NCBI GenBank assembly: GCA_046293395.1
Contig: JBKBOU010000001.1
Span: 1,240,001 to 1,304,000, forward strand
DNA: 64,000 nt
From: CAYNRA01 sp046293395
Lineage (GTDB): Bacteria > Bacteroidota > Bacteroidia > Cytophagales > Spirosomataceae
Reading direction: 5' to 3'
This document shows, piece by piece, positions 35,621 to 44,257 of the stretch. The notes under the pieces were generated by a model. That model was given only the letters and a program-made list of their open reading frames with translations. It was not told the origin of the DNA and did no database searches. Every line of letters begins with the position of its first letter. Within the stretch, counting starts at the first letter, position 1. The translations under genes and the position numbers were made by a program.

Positions 35621-36502
35621 TTAATGGTTGCCGTAATTTAACTCTCCAGCCTCCACGGAGACACGCAACAGATTTTGTTTTGGAGGAAGCGGACACGTAG
35701 CAAACGGGGTAAAAGCACAAGGAGGATTGTACGCTTTATTGAAGTCAATGACCGTATATCCTGTTTTATCTGGCTTGGGAACATAGAGAAATCGGCCAGC
35801 CCCGTAGGTTGTTTTCTTGTTCGTTTCATCACCAAAAAGCAAAAAATATTCTTCTTCACCGCCATCCAACACGTCTATGGCGTGTTTTTTACCATTCAGT
35901 TTAAAAACTAATTTACCTGGACAATTCTGTTTGGCGATTCTTCCTGTCACGTCTAAAATATCAATTTGCTTGTTTTCGTACGCAACAAATATAGCTTTTA
36001 CCTGGTATTTTTCTTGTATCGGAAAATAATCAATTCCTGTAAATTCCTTGAGGAACGGGCTTTCCAGGTCACGCAGCCGAATAGCAAATTTTTCTCCACG
36101 TTGAATAACAAACCAGCGAAGCGACCGATACGCCATTTGTGTCATGGGTACAGTTGGATAAATCAGTAGCGGCTGTTTATCTCCTGAAGAAGGAAGCCCG
36201 ACGTCCACGCCCGGCTTTAGTTGGATAAAGACAGAATCATTTTGGACAATGAACTGTCCCATTTGCGATTCAGCAAGTCCGTCTGGAAAAATAATATCGT
36301 TTGAGGCATCTGTCCCAAACGAATTAGTACCTGGGTTCAACCAAAAGAGACCTGCCAGATTGAGCCAGCCATCCTCACTTTTTAGGTCTTGGATGCGTTC
36401 ATTTCTCCATTGAAGCAATGCCTGTTCATACGAAGATGTTTGCGCCTGAGCCACAAGAAGAGATGATAGAAAGAGAAGAGTGGTAGATACGAATGCTTTC
36501 AT
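35621..36502 (-). CDS. DUF1684 family protein, exported
   Basis: A 293-residue protein with a signal peptide (about 1-20, VAQAQ). Family features are RNERIQDLKSEDGWLNLAGLFWL near the N-terminus and TYGAGRFLYVPKP and FNKAYNPPCAFTPFATCPLPP near the C-terminus; the last segment, with its two cysteines, is the best conserved part of DUF1684. The biochemical function is unknown. Convergent with YceI and separated from it by eight bases without a terminator. Confidence 0.9.
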   Translation of the reverse strand: MKAFVSTTLLFLSSLLVAQAQTSSYEQALLQWRNERIQDLKSEDGWLNLAGLFWLNPGTNSFGTDASNDIIFPDGLAESQMGQFIVQNDSVFIQLKPGVDVGLPSSGDKQPLLIYPTVPMTQMAYRSLRWFVIQRGEKFAIRLRDLESPFLKEFTGIDYFPIQEKYQVKAIFVAYENKQIDILDVTGRIAKQNCPGKLVFKLNGKKHAIDVLDGGEEEYFLLFGDETNKKTTYGAGRFLYVPKPDKTGYTVIDFNKAYNPPCAFTPFATCPLPPKQNLLRVSVEAGELNYGNH

Positions 36503-36531
36503 CGTTTCGGAGAGTATGGGATAGATTTCGT

Positions 36532-36601
36532 TTTCGTGGGTGGATTCGAACCACCTAGCAAGGAGTATGAAACCTCGCGAATCCCGTCGATTCTCACGAA
36601 A
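36532..36601 (-). other. tRNA-like cloverleaf, non-canonical
   Basis: On the minus strand 70 bases fold into a cloverleaf: acceptor TTTCGTG/CACGAAA (7 bp, perfect), a 5-bp D-position hairpin GAATC/GATTC, an anticodon-position stem of about 6 bp with a 9-base loop, and a perfect T arm GGTGG-TTCGAAT-CCACC joined directly to the acceptor. The anticodon loop is too long and the variable region too short for a normal tRNA, and CCA is not encoded. It may be a decayed tRNA, an integration scar, or a tRNA mimic. It lies 113 bp downstream of tRNA-Glu. Confidence 0.4.
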
Positions 36602-36666
36602 GTAAGGGTATTCCTCGCAAGTAAAGAAAATAAATGGATTTACAAAAACGAACTAGAAATAAATAG

Positions 36667-36698
36667 AAAAAGCCAACCTTTTCAGGTTGGCTTTTTTA
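36667..36698. terminator. Terminator of tRNA-Glu
   Basis: Stem AAAAGCCAACC/GGTTGGCTTTT with a T-tract on both strands; 16 bases beyond the 3' end of tRNA-Glu. Confidence 0.85.
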
Positions 36699-36714
36699 CA
36701 GAAATAAATCTCTG

Positions 36715-36786
36715 TGACCCTACGGGGAATCGAACCCCGGTTTCATCCGTGAAAGGGACGTGTCCTAACCGCTAGACGATAGGGCC
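36715..36786 (-). tRNA. tRNA-Glu (anticodon TTC)
   Basis: 72 bases on the minus strand. Acceptor GGCCCTA/TAGGGTC with one G-U pair, D arm containing AGCGGTTAGGA, anticodon loop CTTTCAC with anticodon TTC (glutamate), T arm GGGG-TTCGATT-CCCC and discriminator A. CCA is not encoded. All arms are canonical. Confidence 0.95.
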
Positions 36787-37249
36787 GACTGGTCCCATAA
36801 TTATCGTTTGTAATTAGCAATAATGCCCTTTCTGATGATTATGTCTGACTTCTTTCCGAAATCATGGTGCAAAAGTATAGCAATTATTTAACATACACAA
36901 TACCTAGCCCAAAAATAATTTATAAAAATCACAATATTCTTTTTATAAATCTATCATTTATCAAAAAAGTGCTAAAAATAGTACATTTTCGTTGAGAATA
37001 CCGACATCCCGTCTCACACAAGATACCTCCCACCCACTTCATTCGTACCAATTACACAAAAAGATAGCTTCCTCTTTCCAATCCAGCACAAAAAGACAGC
37101 TTCCTCTATTAAAAATGCCCTTAGCTAGCTAAAAAAAACAATCTTGGTTATTTGTATCGTTTCAAATCATATTTTTGTACAATACAAATACCCCATGAGA
37201 AGAAACTTCCCGATAGGCTACTTCTCATTTTACCACTTTCTTTATTCTT
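36787..37249. other. Non-coding gap with short repeats
   Basis: No gene was found in these 463 bases. CACAAAAAG(A)AGCTTCCTCT-type repeats stand at 37055-37075 and 37087-37107 (20 of 21 bases identical, 32 bp apart), and TTAGCTAGCTAA at 37121-37132 is a 12-bp palindrome. TATTTTTG at 37170-37177 is a possible -7 box of the following peptidase gene. tRNA-Glu transcription must start near 36800. Confidence 0.5.
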
Positions 37250-39748
37250 ATGAAAAAAATAGTTTATCTATGGCTTCTGCTCGCTGCGAGTACCATCGCT
37301 ACAGCTCAGAAGAAAATCCAATCACCCGCCGAATTTCTAGGCTACGAGCTAGGAACGAAATTTACGTTCCATCATCGCGTCATCGACTATTACGAATATG
37401 TGGCCCAACAAGCGCCAAATCGCGTCAAACTTGTTTCCTATGGCACGTCATTCGAAGGTCGCCCCCTCCTTGTGGCATTCGTCGCGAATGAAACGAATTT
37501 AGCCCAACTAGAAGACATTCGTACCAATAACCTCAAAAGCATTGGTTTATTGGAAGGAAAACCGACAGCCAAAGTTCCTGCCATTGCCTGGATGAGCTAT
37601 AATATCCACGGCAACGAGGCCATCAGTTCTGAGGCAGCTATGCAAGTGCTCTACGAACTTTTAAATACCTCCAACGAACTCACACAAGGTGTTCTCAAAA
37701 ATACGGTCGTCGCGCTAGACCCTTGTCTCAACCCAGATGGTTTTGATAGATATGTGCAATGGTATAACCGCTACGTAAGCGCTACTCCTGACTTTACGCT
37801 CGCCTCCGTAGAACACAACGAACCTTGGCCAGGCGGACGTTTCAACCATTATCTCTTCGACTTAAACAGAGACTGGGCTTGGCAAACACAAAAAGAAACG
37901 CAACAAAGAATGCGCCTATACAACGCCTGGATGCCTCATCTACACGGTGATTTCCACGAAATGGGACCTAACTCTACGTATTATTTCGCACCCTCCGCCA
38001 AACCTTACCACGAAAACCTAACAGGCTGGCAACGTAAATTCCAAGAAATTTTGGGAGATTACAACAAAAAACATTTCGACCAAAAAGGATGGTTGTACTT
38101 CACCAAAGAAAGCTTTGATTTGCTCTATCCGAGTTACGGCGATACCTACCCTTCTTACAATGGAGCTATCGGGATGACATTTGAACAAGGCGGTTCAGGA
38201 CGTGCCGGGATTAATTTTATCCGAGAGGACGGTGACACCATTACCTTGGCTCAGCGTATCGAACACCATTTTGTGGCAACAATGGGAACCTTAGAGGCGA
38301 TTTCAGCCAATGCGGATAAGACAGTTTCCGAATTTGTTACGTATTTCCAAGAACCTGCCAACAAAGGAATTGGAAAATATAAATCGTTTATCATCAAAAC
38401 AGCGGGGCAAGAATCGAAAGTAACGGCACTGACGGGCTTGTTAGACAAACTGCAAATCAAATACAGCTTTGCCGATAAAGCCTCATCATCAACGGGATAT
38501 AATTACCAATCTTTGAAAGATGAGTCGTTCAAAATAGATGCCAATGACTTGATTATCAATACATTCCAACCAAAAGGAACATTTGCTAAAATCTTGTTTG
38601 AACCTGCAACTGTTTTGGAAGACTCCAATACCTACGATATTACTGCCTGGGCGTTGCCGTATGCGTATGGATTAAATGCCTTTGGTGTAACCCAAAAAGT
38701 AGAGGGTACGACAGCAAAACCAGCCCAGACATCGTACGTAAAGGCAACGTCAAAAGAGACTCCATACGCATACATTATTCCTTGGAATACATTTGAAGCA
38801 GCTCAATTTTTAGCTGAAATGCACAAGCATAAAATCAAGGCGAGAATGCACACCATGCCGTTTGAAGTAGAGGGTAAAAAATACGACCACGGTACGCTAG
38901 TAGTTACACGCCAAGGAAATGGACATATTCCTAATTTCGAACAAATCATCGAAAAAGCAGCAGAAAGTAGAAATCTAGCGCTGCATCGCGTGTATTCTGG
39001 GATGGTTGCGGCTGGATTTGACTTGGGCTCAAACAATGTCATGGCGTTAAAAGCACCCAAAGTTGGCTTACTCATTGGTGAAGGAACGTCACAAACGGCT
39101 GTTGGTTCAGTATGGCATTATTTTGACCAACAAATTAACTTCCCTGTCACCATTATTGATGCTGGCTATTTCAACAGAACGGATTTATCTACATTTACTA
39201 CCTTGATTTTACCAGAAGGCAGATACAATTCTCTTCTTCGCGAAGCAAAATACCTACAAGATTGGATAAACCAAGGAGGAAAACTCATCGTCATGGAGTC
39301 GGTAAACCGGTACTTTGCGGACAAAGAAGGGTTCGGACTAACGACAAAAAAGAATGCCAATACAGATGAAAATCCGTTGCGCACTTTCGGAAATCGGGAA
39401 AGAGAGTCCATCAGTAGCCAAATTCCTGGCGCGATTTACAAAGTCACGGTTGACCACACACACCCGCTTGGATACGGCTATAAAAATGGCTACTATACAT
39501 TGGTAAAAGACGTTTTTGGCTTTGATTATTTGAAAAACGGATGGAACGTTGGAACACTTGGTGAGAACAGCCACGTTACCGGATTTGTAGGAAATAAGGT
39601 AAAAAATACTGTAAAAAATTCACTTCTTTTTGGTGTTGAATCCAAAGGTCGTGGAAGCATCGTTTATATGATGGATGACCCTATTTTCAGAGGATTTTGG
39701 CATAATGGTAAATTACTTTTTGCCAATTCTGTGTTTGTAGTAGAATAA
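37250..39748 (+). CDS. M14 family zinc carboxypeptidase, secreted
   Basis: An 832-residue exported peptidase. The signal peptide (1-19, ATAQ) is followed by the M14 catalytic domain (about 35-330), with zinc ligands in NIHGNEAISSEA (HxxE) and HGDFHEMG, and substrate-contacting LDPCLNPDGFDRY; the catalytic glutamate is in MTFEQGG. The C-terminal half (about 400-832) includes a GATase1-like/ThuA-type fold region (VGLLIGEGTSQTAVGSVWHYFDQ, LILPEGRYNSL, GGKLIVMESVNRYF), as in the Bacteroidota M14 peptidases of this length. It should digest peptides in the periplasm or outside the cell. Ends at a strong terminator. Confidence 0.92.
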   Translation: MKKIVYLWLLLAASTIATAQKKIQSPAEFLGYELGTKFTFHHRVIDYYEYVAQQAPNRVKLVSYGTSFEGRPLLVAFVANETNLAQLEDIRTNNLKSIGLLEGKPTAKVPAIAWMSYNIHGNEAISSEAAMQVLYELLNTSNELTQGVLKNTVVALDPCLNPDGFDRYVQWYNRYVSATPDFTLASVEHNEPWPGGRFNHYLFDLNRDWAWQTQKETQQRMRLYNAWMPHLHGDFHEMGPNSTYYFAPSAKPYHENLTGWQRKFQEILGDYNKKHFDQKGWLYFTKESFDLLYPSYGDTYPSYNGAIGMTFEQGGSGRAGINFIREDGDTITLAQRIEHHFVATMGTLEAISANADKTVSEFVTYFQEPANKGIGKYKSFIIKTAGQESKVTALTGLLDKLQIKYSFADKASSSTGYNYQSLKDESFKIDANDLIINTFQPKGTFAKILFEPATVLEDSNTYDITAWALPYAYGLNAFGVTQKVEGTTAKPAQTSYVKATSKETPYAYIIPWNTFEAAQFLAEMHKHKIKARMHTMPFEVEGKKYDHGTLVVTRQGNGHIPNFEQIIEKAAESRNLALHRVYSGMVAAGFDLGSNNVMALKAPKVGLLIGEGTSQTAVGSVWHYFDQQINFPVTIIDAGYFNRTDLSTFTTLILPEGRYNSLLREAKYLQDWINQGGKLIVMESVNRYFADKEGFGLTTKKNANTDENPLRTFGNRERESISSQIPGAIYKVTVDHTHPLGYGYKNGYYTLVKDVFGFDYLKNGWNVGTLGENSHVTGFVGNKVKNTVKNSLLFGVESKGRGSIVYMMDDPIFRGFWHNGKLLFANSVFVVE

Positions 39749-39765
39749 ACACACGTAAACTTCAT

Positions 39766-39808
39766 AAAAAAGCCCTATCTATCCAAGTCGGAAAGGTAGG
39801 GCTTTTTT
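39766..39808 (+). terminator. Terminator of the M14 peptidase gene
   Basis: Stem AAAAAGCCCTATCT/AGGTAGGGCTTTTT with a loop of about 14 bases, followed by T-tract. Confidence 0.85.
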
Positions 39809-39843
39809 AAACACAACTAAATCTATCTATTTACTTCTTTCAT

Positions 39844-39875
39844 TTGTACAAAATGAATACAATCCACTATATTTG
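39844..39875 (+). promoter_or_regulatory. Promoter of the cytochrome b561 gene
   Basis: TTG at 39844-39846, 21-bp spacer, TATATTTG at 39868-39875; one of the best matches to the phylum consensus in this window. The ATG is 29 bases downstream. Confidence 0.65.
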
Positions 39876-39904
39876 ACAAAAGAACCTTAACCCTCTTACT
39901 TACT

Positions 39905-40474
39905 ATGCAGCAACAAGCGTACTCAAAAGTTTACCGAATCATGCACTGGGCTATTGCTTTTTGTATGTTGGGATTACTTTTAACGATTTTTTTACGTTTA
40001 ACTTGGTTGAACAAATTTGAAGTCGCCACCATTATCGAAAACTATTTGGCAGATAATTCCTTGAGTTTGTCAGAAGACGAACGCATTACATTAGCAAAGA
40101 AAATCCGGAAACCGATGTGGCAATGGCATATTTATTTGGGTTATGCCTTGACAGCCCTGTACTCTATCCGTTTGGCACTTCCTTTTTTTGGAGAAATGTC
40201 TTTCACGAATCCGTTTAAAAAGGAACTGACGAAAGAAGAAAAATTAAAATACGTTACATATACTTTATTTTATGTCTTTGTGGCTATTTCTCTTATCACG
40301 GGGCTAATCATTGAACATGGTCCAAAGGAGTATAAACATACAATGGAGGAAATACACGAACTATCTATTTATTACCTCGTTGCCTTTATTGTGATTCACT
40401 TCGCAGGTGTTTTGCGGGCAGAATTTACACACGACAAGGGCATTATATCCCGTGTTATTAGTGGCTTAAAATGA
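39905..40474 (+). CDS. Cytochrome b561-type membrane protein
   Basis: A 189-residue four-helix di-haem cytochrome b. Hydrophobic helices lie near 10-32, 73-95, 115-135 and 150-172, with histidines placed for haem ligation in helix 1 (RIMHWAIAF), helix 2 (WQWHIYLGYALTALYSIR) and helix 4 (LVAFIVIHFAGVL), and a loop histidine in EEIHELSIYY. The family moves electrons across the inner membrane from quinol or to a periplasmic acceptor. No partner gene is visible beside it. Its end overlaps pxpC by nine bases, and its terminator lies within the pxpC coding sequence. Confidence 0.88.
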   Translation: MQQQAYSKVYRIMHWAIAFCMLGLLLTIFLRLTWLNKFEVATIIENYLADNSLSLSEDERITLAKKIRKPMWQWHIYLGYALTALYSIRLALPFFGEMSFTNPFKKELTKEEKLKYVTYTLFYVFVAISLITGLIIEHGPKEYKHTMEEIHELSIYYLVAFIVIHFAGVLRAEFTHDKGIISRVISGLK

Positions 40475-41386
40475 GAAAGTGGGGACAATCCCCACTTTTA
40501 TTTTTTGTAGGAATACAGCTTGTTTTCTCCGTGCCTCCACGGCTTCTTCCCATCCGACGGGTTCAAAAAATAGTTCCGAACCTATTTGTGCTTGGGCAAG
40601 AATGGGCAAGTCCGCAGCAATAACTTCTCCTAAAACCGGGTAGCCCCCCGTCGTTTGGTGGTCAGCCATCAAAACGACCCAATTTCCAGAAGGCAATAAT
40701 TGCATACTTCCCTGAACAACCGGCCCTGAAAGTTGCTCATTACGCCGCCCGAACAAAGCAAGATTTTTAGGTTGAATATACATCCCCATTCGACTGCTGT
40801 TCGGCTGAATTTTTCCGTTCAATTTCCCCTGAATCACTGTATCTGCAAGAAAATCGGGACGAGGTACGAAACGGACGGTATCTCTGTACATAAATGATAA
40901 ATGAAACGGATTCACTCTTTTTTTAGACATTACTAAAGCCTTATTTTCTGGTAAAATCCACGACACATTTGGCTGAATTGGTGACAAAGAAAAAGGCGGT
41001 AAACAACTCGAATTCAACCATTTACTTTGGCCAAAACCTCCAGCTCTTGCCAAGTAAGTCCACATTCCCGTTCGTTTTTGTGTAAACGTAAGAATATCAT
41101 CTGGTTTTGTGTAAAATACTTGACCGATGGACAAAGGGCGACCCGCACACTGAGCGGCAAAATCTGCCCCTGTCAGTACATAGAAACCCTCTTCCTCCAT
41201 TTCAAGGGTTGGCACCGGAAAATGTATTTCTAGGCATGCTTCTTCTGGTGAATTTCCGACCAATACGTTGGCTAGTTGCGCGGAAAATTCGTCCATTGGT
41301 CCACTCGGAAAAACGCCATCCACGGCATAACCCACCCGTTTTGTATCTTGAAGGGTTGTCAATATACCTTTTTTTCTGAAAATCAT
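40466..41386 (-). CDS. pxpC: 5-oxoprolinase subunit PxpC (biotin-dependent carboxyltransferase family)
   Basis: A 306-residue protein of the KipA/PxpC family (AHS2 domain). With PxpA and PxpB it forms a bacterial ATP-dependent 5-oxoprolinase that opens pyroglutamate to glutamate. Landmarks are ILTTLQDTKRVGYA, VFPSGPMDEFSAQLAN, EIHFPVPTLEMEEE, and the C-terminal ADHQTTGGYPVLGEVIAADLP. Seven bases downstream of pxpB, in one operon. pxpA (LamB/YcsF family) is not in the window. The last eight residues are encoded by the terminator hairpin of the convergent cytochrome gene. Confidence 0.93.
   Translation of the reverse strand: MIFRKKGILTTLQDTKRVGYAVDGVFPSGPMDEFSAQLANVLVGNSPEEACLEIHFPVPTLEMEEEGFYVLTGADFAAQCAGRPLSIGQVFYTKPDDILTFTQKRTGMWTYLARAGGFGQSKWLNSSCLPPFSLSPIQPNVSWILPENKALVMSKKRVNPFHLSFMYRDTVRFVPRPDFLADTVIQGKLNGKIQPNSSRMGMYIQPKNLALFGRRNEQLSGPVVQGSMQLLPSGNWVVLMADHQTTGGYPVLGEVIAADLPILAQAQIGSELFFEPVGWEEAVEARRKQAVFLQKIKVGIVPTFSF
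40476..40507 (+). terminator. Terminator of the cytochrome b561 gene, inside pxpC
   Basis: Perfect 10-bp stem AAAGTGGGGA/TCCCCACTTT with a CAA loop and a T-rich tail (TATTTTTT). It overlaps the last codons of pxpC on the other strand. Confidence 0.85.
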
Positions 41387-41393
41387 CTTATCT

Positions 41394-42062
41394 TTATTCT
41401 GGAATAAATTGCACGTAATCCCCCATAGTAAGTAAAGTCATGGGCGATTCATACGGGCGAAAAATCGGGCGCGTCGTTTGTCCAATTAATTGCCAACCAC
41501 CGGGGCTTTCCATCGGATAAATGCCTGTTTGTGCCCCACCAATTCCGATACTTCCCGCCCGAACAGCAGCTCTAGGTGTTATTTTTCTTGGACAGTGAAG
41601 CCGTTGATCTAATCCGCCTAAATAGGCAAATCCGGGCAAAAAACCAATAAAAAAAACACGATAAAGCGGTGCTGCATGTCGCTCAATCAGTTCATTTACA
41701 GAACATCCGGTATAGTCTGCCACAAATTTCAAATCGGGGCCGTTGTAAATCGTTGGAATAGAAATGATGGAGATGGGTTTGGTGTTTATTTCTTCCTTTT
41801 CCTCTTCTTTAGATAGACATTCGTTTACCCGTTTTTTGATTTTTTGGACGAGTTCTTCCATTTGGAATTTAGAAAAAATACGCGTTGATTTCGACCAAAG
41901 AAAGACGATTTGACTGTATCCGACAACTAATTCTTGCAGATGCTCCTCCGGAAAATCCCGAAAATTAGTATAAATTTTTTGAATCTGATTTTGGCAATCT
42001 TCGTTGATTTCAGAAGCCAAAACAAGTTGAATACCCTGGTCGCCTACCCAATTCCATTTCAT
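41394..42062 (-). CDS. pxpB: 5-oxoprolinase subunit PxpB
   Basis: A 222-residue protein of the KipI/PxpB family (AHS1 domain), partner of PxpC in pyroglutamate hydrolysis. Landmarks are VADYTGCSVNELIERHAAPLYRV, FFIGFLPGFAYLGGLD, LHCPRKITPRAAVRAGSI and GIYPMESPGGWQLIGQT, all typical. A run of Glu/Lys near residue 100 (SKEEEKEEINTK) is an unusual insertion. The gene starts five bases before the YyaL-type gene's stop, in the order yyaL-like, pxpB, pxpC, so all three may be one transcript. Confidence 0.93.
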   Translation of the reverse strand: MKWNWVGDQGIQLVLASEINEDCQNQIQKIYTNFRDFPEEHLQELVVGYSQIVFLWSKSTRIFSKFQMEELVQKIKKRVNECLSKEEEKEEINTKPISIISIPTIYNGPDLKFVADYTGCSVNELIERHAAPLYRVFFIGFLPGFAYLGGLDQRLHCPRKITPRAAVRAGSIGIGGAQTGIYPMESPGGWQLIGQTTRPIFRPYESPMTLLTMGDYVQFIPE

Positions 42063-42067
42063 CGTTG

Positions 42068-44113
42068 TTAGCGTGCAAATAATTGTTCCAAAATCTCATT
42101 TACATCTGTAGTTGGTGCAGTACACGACTGATTTTCGCAGAGATAGAAGGTCGTTTTATCGTTCAGCTTCTTTTTCCCTTCCAACAAAGGATGCGTTTCT
42201 TTTCCAGAAGAAAACAGCACAAACACATGCGGTAAATACTGTTGAAACAACGATTTTGCTGCCGCCAAGGGTTCATCCGAAACAATAACCACCACAGGTA
42301 AACCGTGTGCCACCCGAACCGATAAACCTGCCCAATGACTAAGCCATTGGGGGTCTTTTGCCAAAAGTGGTTTTATTTTTTCAATCATTTTATCTGCAAC
42401 TGACTTGAAATCAGGGCGATACATAACTTCTCCTAAAGTCCATAAAACATGTGCCATTTGCGCATTAGAGGACGGAATCACGTTATCGAACAATTCTTTT
42501 TTTCGTGCAATCAAACGTTCGGCTGCATCATCGGTATAGAAAAACAACTGTTCTTCTTGGTCGTAAAAATGATGGAGTACATACTCGGCTAACTGAGTAG
42601 CATCTGTCAACCAAGTCAAGTCACCCGTTACTTCGTAGAGTGCTAAAAATCCATCTATCACAGCGGCATAATCGTCCAGAAAAGCGGGGAGAGATTTACC
42701 TGCGACATGGAGAAGCGCCCTTTGCCCCGCTTCTTTTTGTACAACCATTTCATCTCGGATAAATTTGCCATTTTGTAAAGCTAGTTGCAAGGCATTTTCA
42801 TCATTGATTGCTTTATATACAGAGACCAACCCCTTGATAGCCAAGCCATTCCAGCCACAAATAATTTTGTCATCTAAACCCGGTCGAACTCTATTTGAGC
42901 GATATACTTCTAATTTTTGGTGTGCTGCCAATAAGCGATTCCAAGCGGCAGAGTCAATGTTTTCTTCGGCGTGAAGAATATTCATTCCTTTTTCCCAGTT
43001 GCCTAGGTCGGTGATGTCGTAGAAGTCAGAGAACCATGCAGCTTCTTCGCCCAAAATAGTTTCGATTTCCTCTTCTGTCCAGGTATAAAATTTCCCTTCA
43101 ACCCCTTCGCTATCTGCATCCAGCGCGGCATAAAATCCACCGTTCGGGGCGGTCATTTCAGTAGTAAGCCATTCTACTGTTTTTTGCATTGCCCATTTGA
43201 ACAACGTTGCTTGGTTTTTGAGTAATGGATTTTGCGCGACAAGGCGATATCCCAATGAATAGACATGCAGGAGTTGGCCATTATCGTAGAGCATTTTTTC
43301 AAAATGAGGTACTTTCCAGTCTTCATCCGTCGAGTACCTTGTCCATCCTCCAGCTAGATGGTCAAAAATTCCACCCAATGCCATTCGTTCCAATGTGTAA
43401 ACGAATGCTTGTTGTATCTCTTGATTGGGCTGAAAAGCGAGAAAACTAGCGACATATTGCCAAATAGCAGGCATCGGGAACTTCGGAGAGCGTTTCATTC
43501 CTCCTTTTTTTCTGTCTATATCCCGCATCAGTAAACCCATACATCCTTCTAAAAATTCTTCAGAAAAAGTCGGATTCGCTTCTTCAATAAATGCCAATCT
43601 GTATTTTGCTGAATCTTTCACTTGGAGGTTTTCGGCAAATCCATCTGCGGATTGTTGCAAACGCGGACGGTCTTCCTCAAATCCGCGGGCTACACCAAGC
43701 AAAATTTGTCTCCATTTATCTTGTGGAAAATACGTACCTCCATAAAAAGGTTTTTGGTCGGGCATGAGGATTACGTTCAAAGGCCAGCCCCCGCGCAATC
43801 CCATTGATTGAAGAGAATCCATGTAAATGGCATCAACATCTGGGCGTTCTTCTCTATCTACCTTGATATTGATGAAGAATTTATTCATTATCGCAGCGAT
43901 TTCCGGCGACTCGAAAGATTCTTTTTCCATGACGTGACACCAGTGGCACGCAGAATAGCCAATGCTCACGATAATGGGCTTGTCCTGCTCTTTGGCCGCC
44001 AAAAGTGCCTCTTCTCCCCACGGATACCAATCCACCGGATTGTGTGCGTGTTGCAATAAATATGGAGAAGTTTCCTTGATTAACCGATTTGTATCTATTT
44101 CTGAATGACTCAT
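42068..44113 (-). CDS. YyaL/SSP411-type thioredoxin-domain protein (DUF255)
   Basis: A 681-residue cytoplasmic protein of the YyaL family. The N-terminal thioredoxin-like DUF255 domain (about 1-165) has the active-site motif CHWCH (Cys56, Cys59), preceded by the diagnostic TSPYLLQHAHNPVDWYPW, and the family's KVDREERPDVDAIYM. The remainder is an (alpha/alpha)6-type barrel resembling N-acylglucosamine epimerases and glycosidases (GGIFDHLAGGWTRYSTDEDWKVPHFEKMLYDN, given in parts: GGIFDHLAGG and VPHFEKMLYDN). Its reaction is unknown. It precedes pxpB by five bases on the same strand. Complete. Confidence 0.93.
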   Translation of the reverse strand: MSHSEIDTNRLIKETSPYLLQHAHNPVDWYPWGEEALLAAKEQDKPIIVSIGYSACHWCHVMEKESFESPEIAAIMNKFFINIKVDREERPDVDAIYMDSLQSMGLRGGWPLNVILMPDQKPFYGGTYFPQDKWRQILLGVARGFEEDRPRLQQSADGFAENLQVKDSAKYRLAFIEEANPTFSEEFLEGCMGLLMRDIDRKKGGMKRSPKFPMPAIWQYVASFLAFQPNQEIQQAFVYTLERMALGGIFDHLAGGWTRYSTDEDWKVPHFEKMLYDNGQLLHVYSLGYRLVAQNPLLKNQATLFKWAMQKTVEWLTTEMTAPNGGFYAALDADSEGVEGKFYTWTEEEIETILGEEAAWFSDFYDITDLGNWEKGMNILHAEENIDSAAWNRLLAAHQKLEVYRSNRVRPGLDDKIICGWNGLAIKGLVSVYKAINDENALQLALQNGKFIRDEMVVQKEAGQRALLHVAGKSLPAFLDDYAAVIDGFLALYEVTGDLTWLTDATQLAEYVLHHFYDQEEQLFFYTDDAAERLIARKKELFDNVIPSSNAQMAHVLWTLGEVMYRPDFKSVADKMIEKIKPLLAKDPQWLSHWAGLSVRVAHGLPVVVIVSDEPLAAAKSLFQQYLPHVFVLFSSGKETHPLLEGKKKLNDKTTFYLCENQSCTAPTTDVNEILEQLFAR

Positions 44114-44207
44114 GTGCTTGCTTTTTCAAGAACAACATATCTTCCTAAAGGTATTGTTCCTTTGTCACGCGAATATACGTGTAAACCGAGCGTTCTTTTT
44201 ACCTAGA

Positions 44208-44235
44208 TTGTCTGGTAAATTTATGCCTATCTTTG
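44208..44235 (+). promoter_or_regulatory. Promoter of the small lipoprotein gene
   Basis: TTG at 44208-44210 and TATCTTTG at 44228-44235, spacer 17 bp; the ATG is 22 bases further. Confidence 0.45.
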
Positions 44236-44257
44236 TGAATCCAACGTCCTGTGCTAT

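Noticed and set aside
36536..36775. 79-codon frame containing GGFEPPSKEYETSR and PTGNRTPVSSVKG
   Set aside because: It is the antisense translation of the tRNA-like element and tRNA-Glu; such peptides are a well-known artefact.
37055..37107. CRISPR array
   Set aside because: Only two short repeat units, no further spacers and no cas genes in the window.
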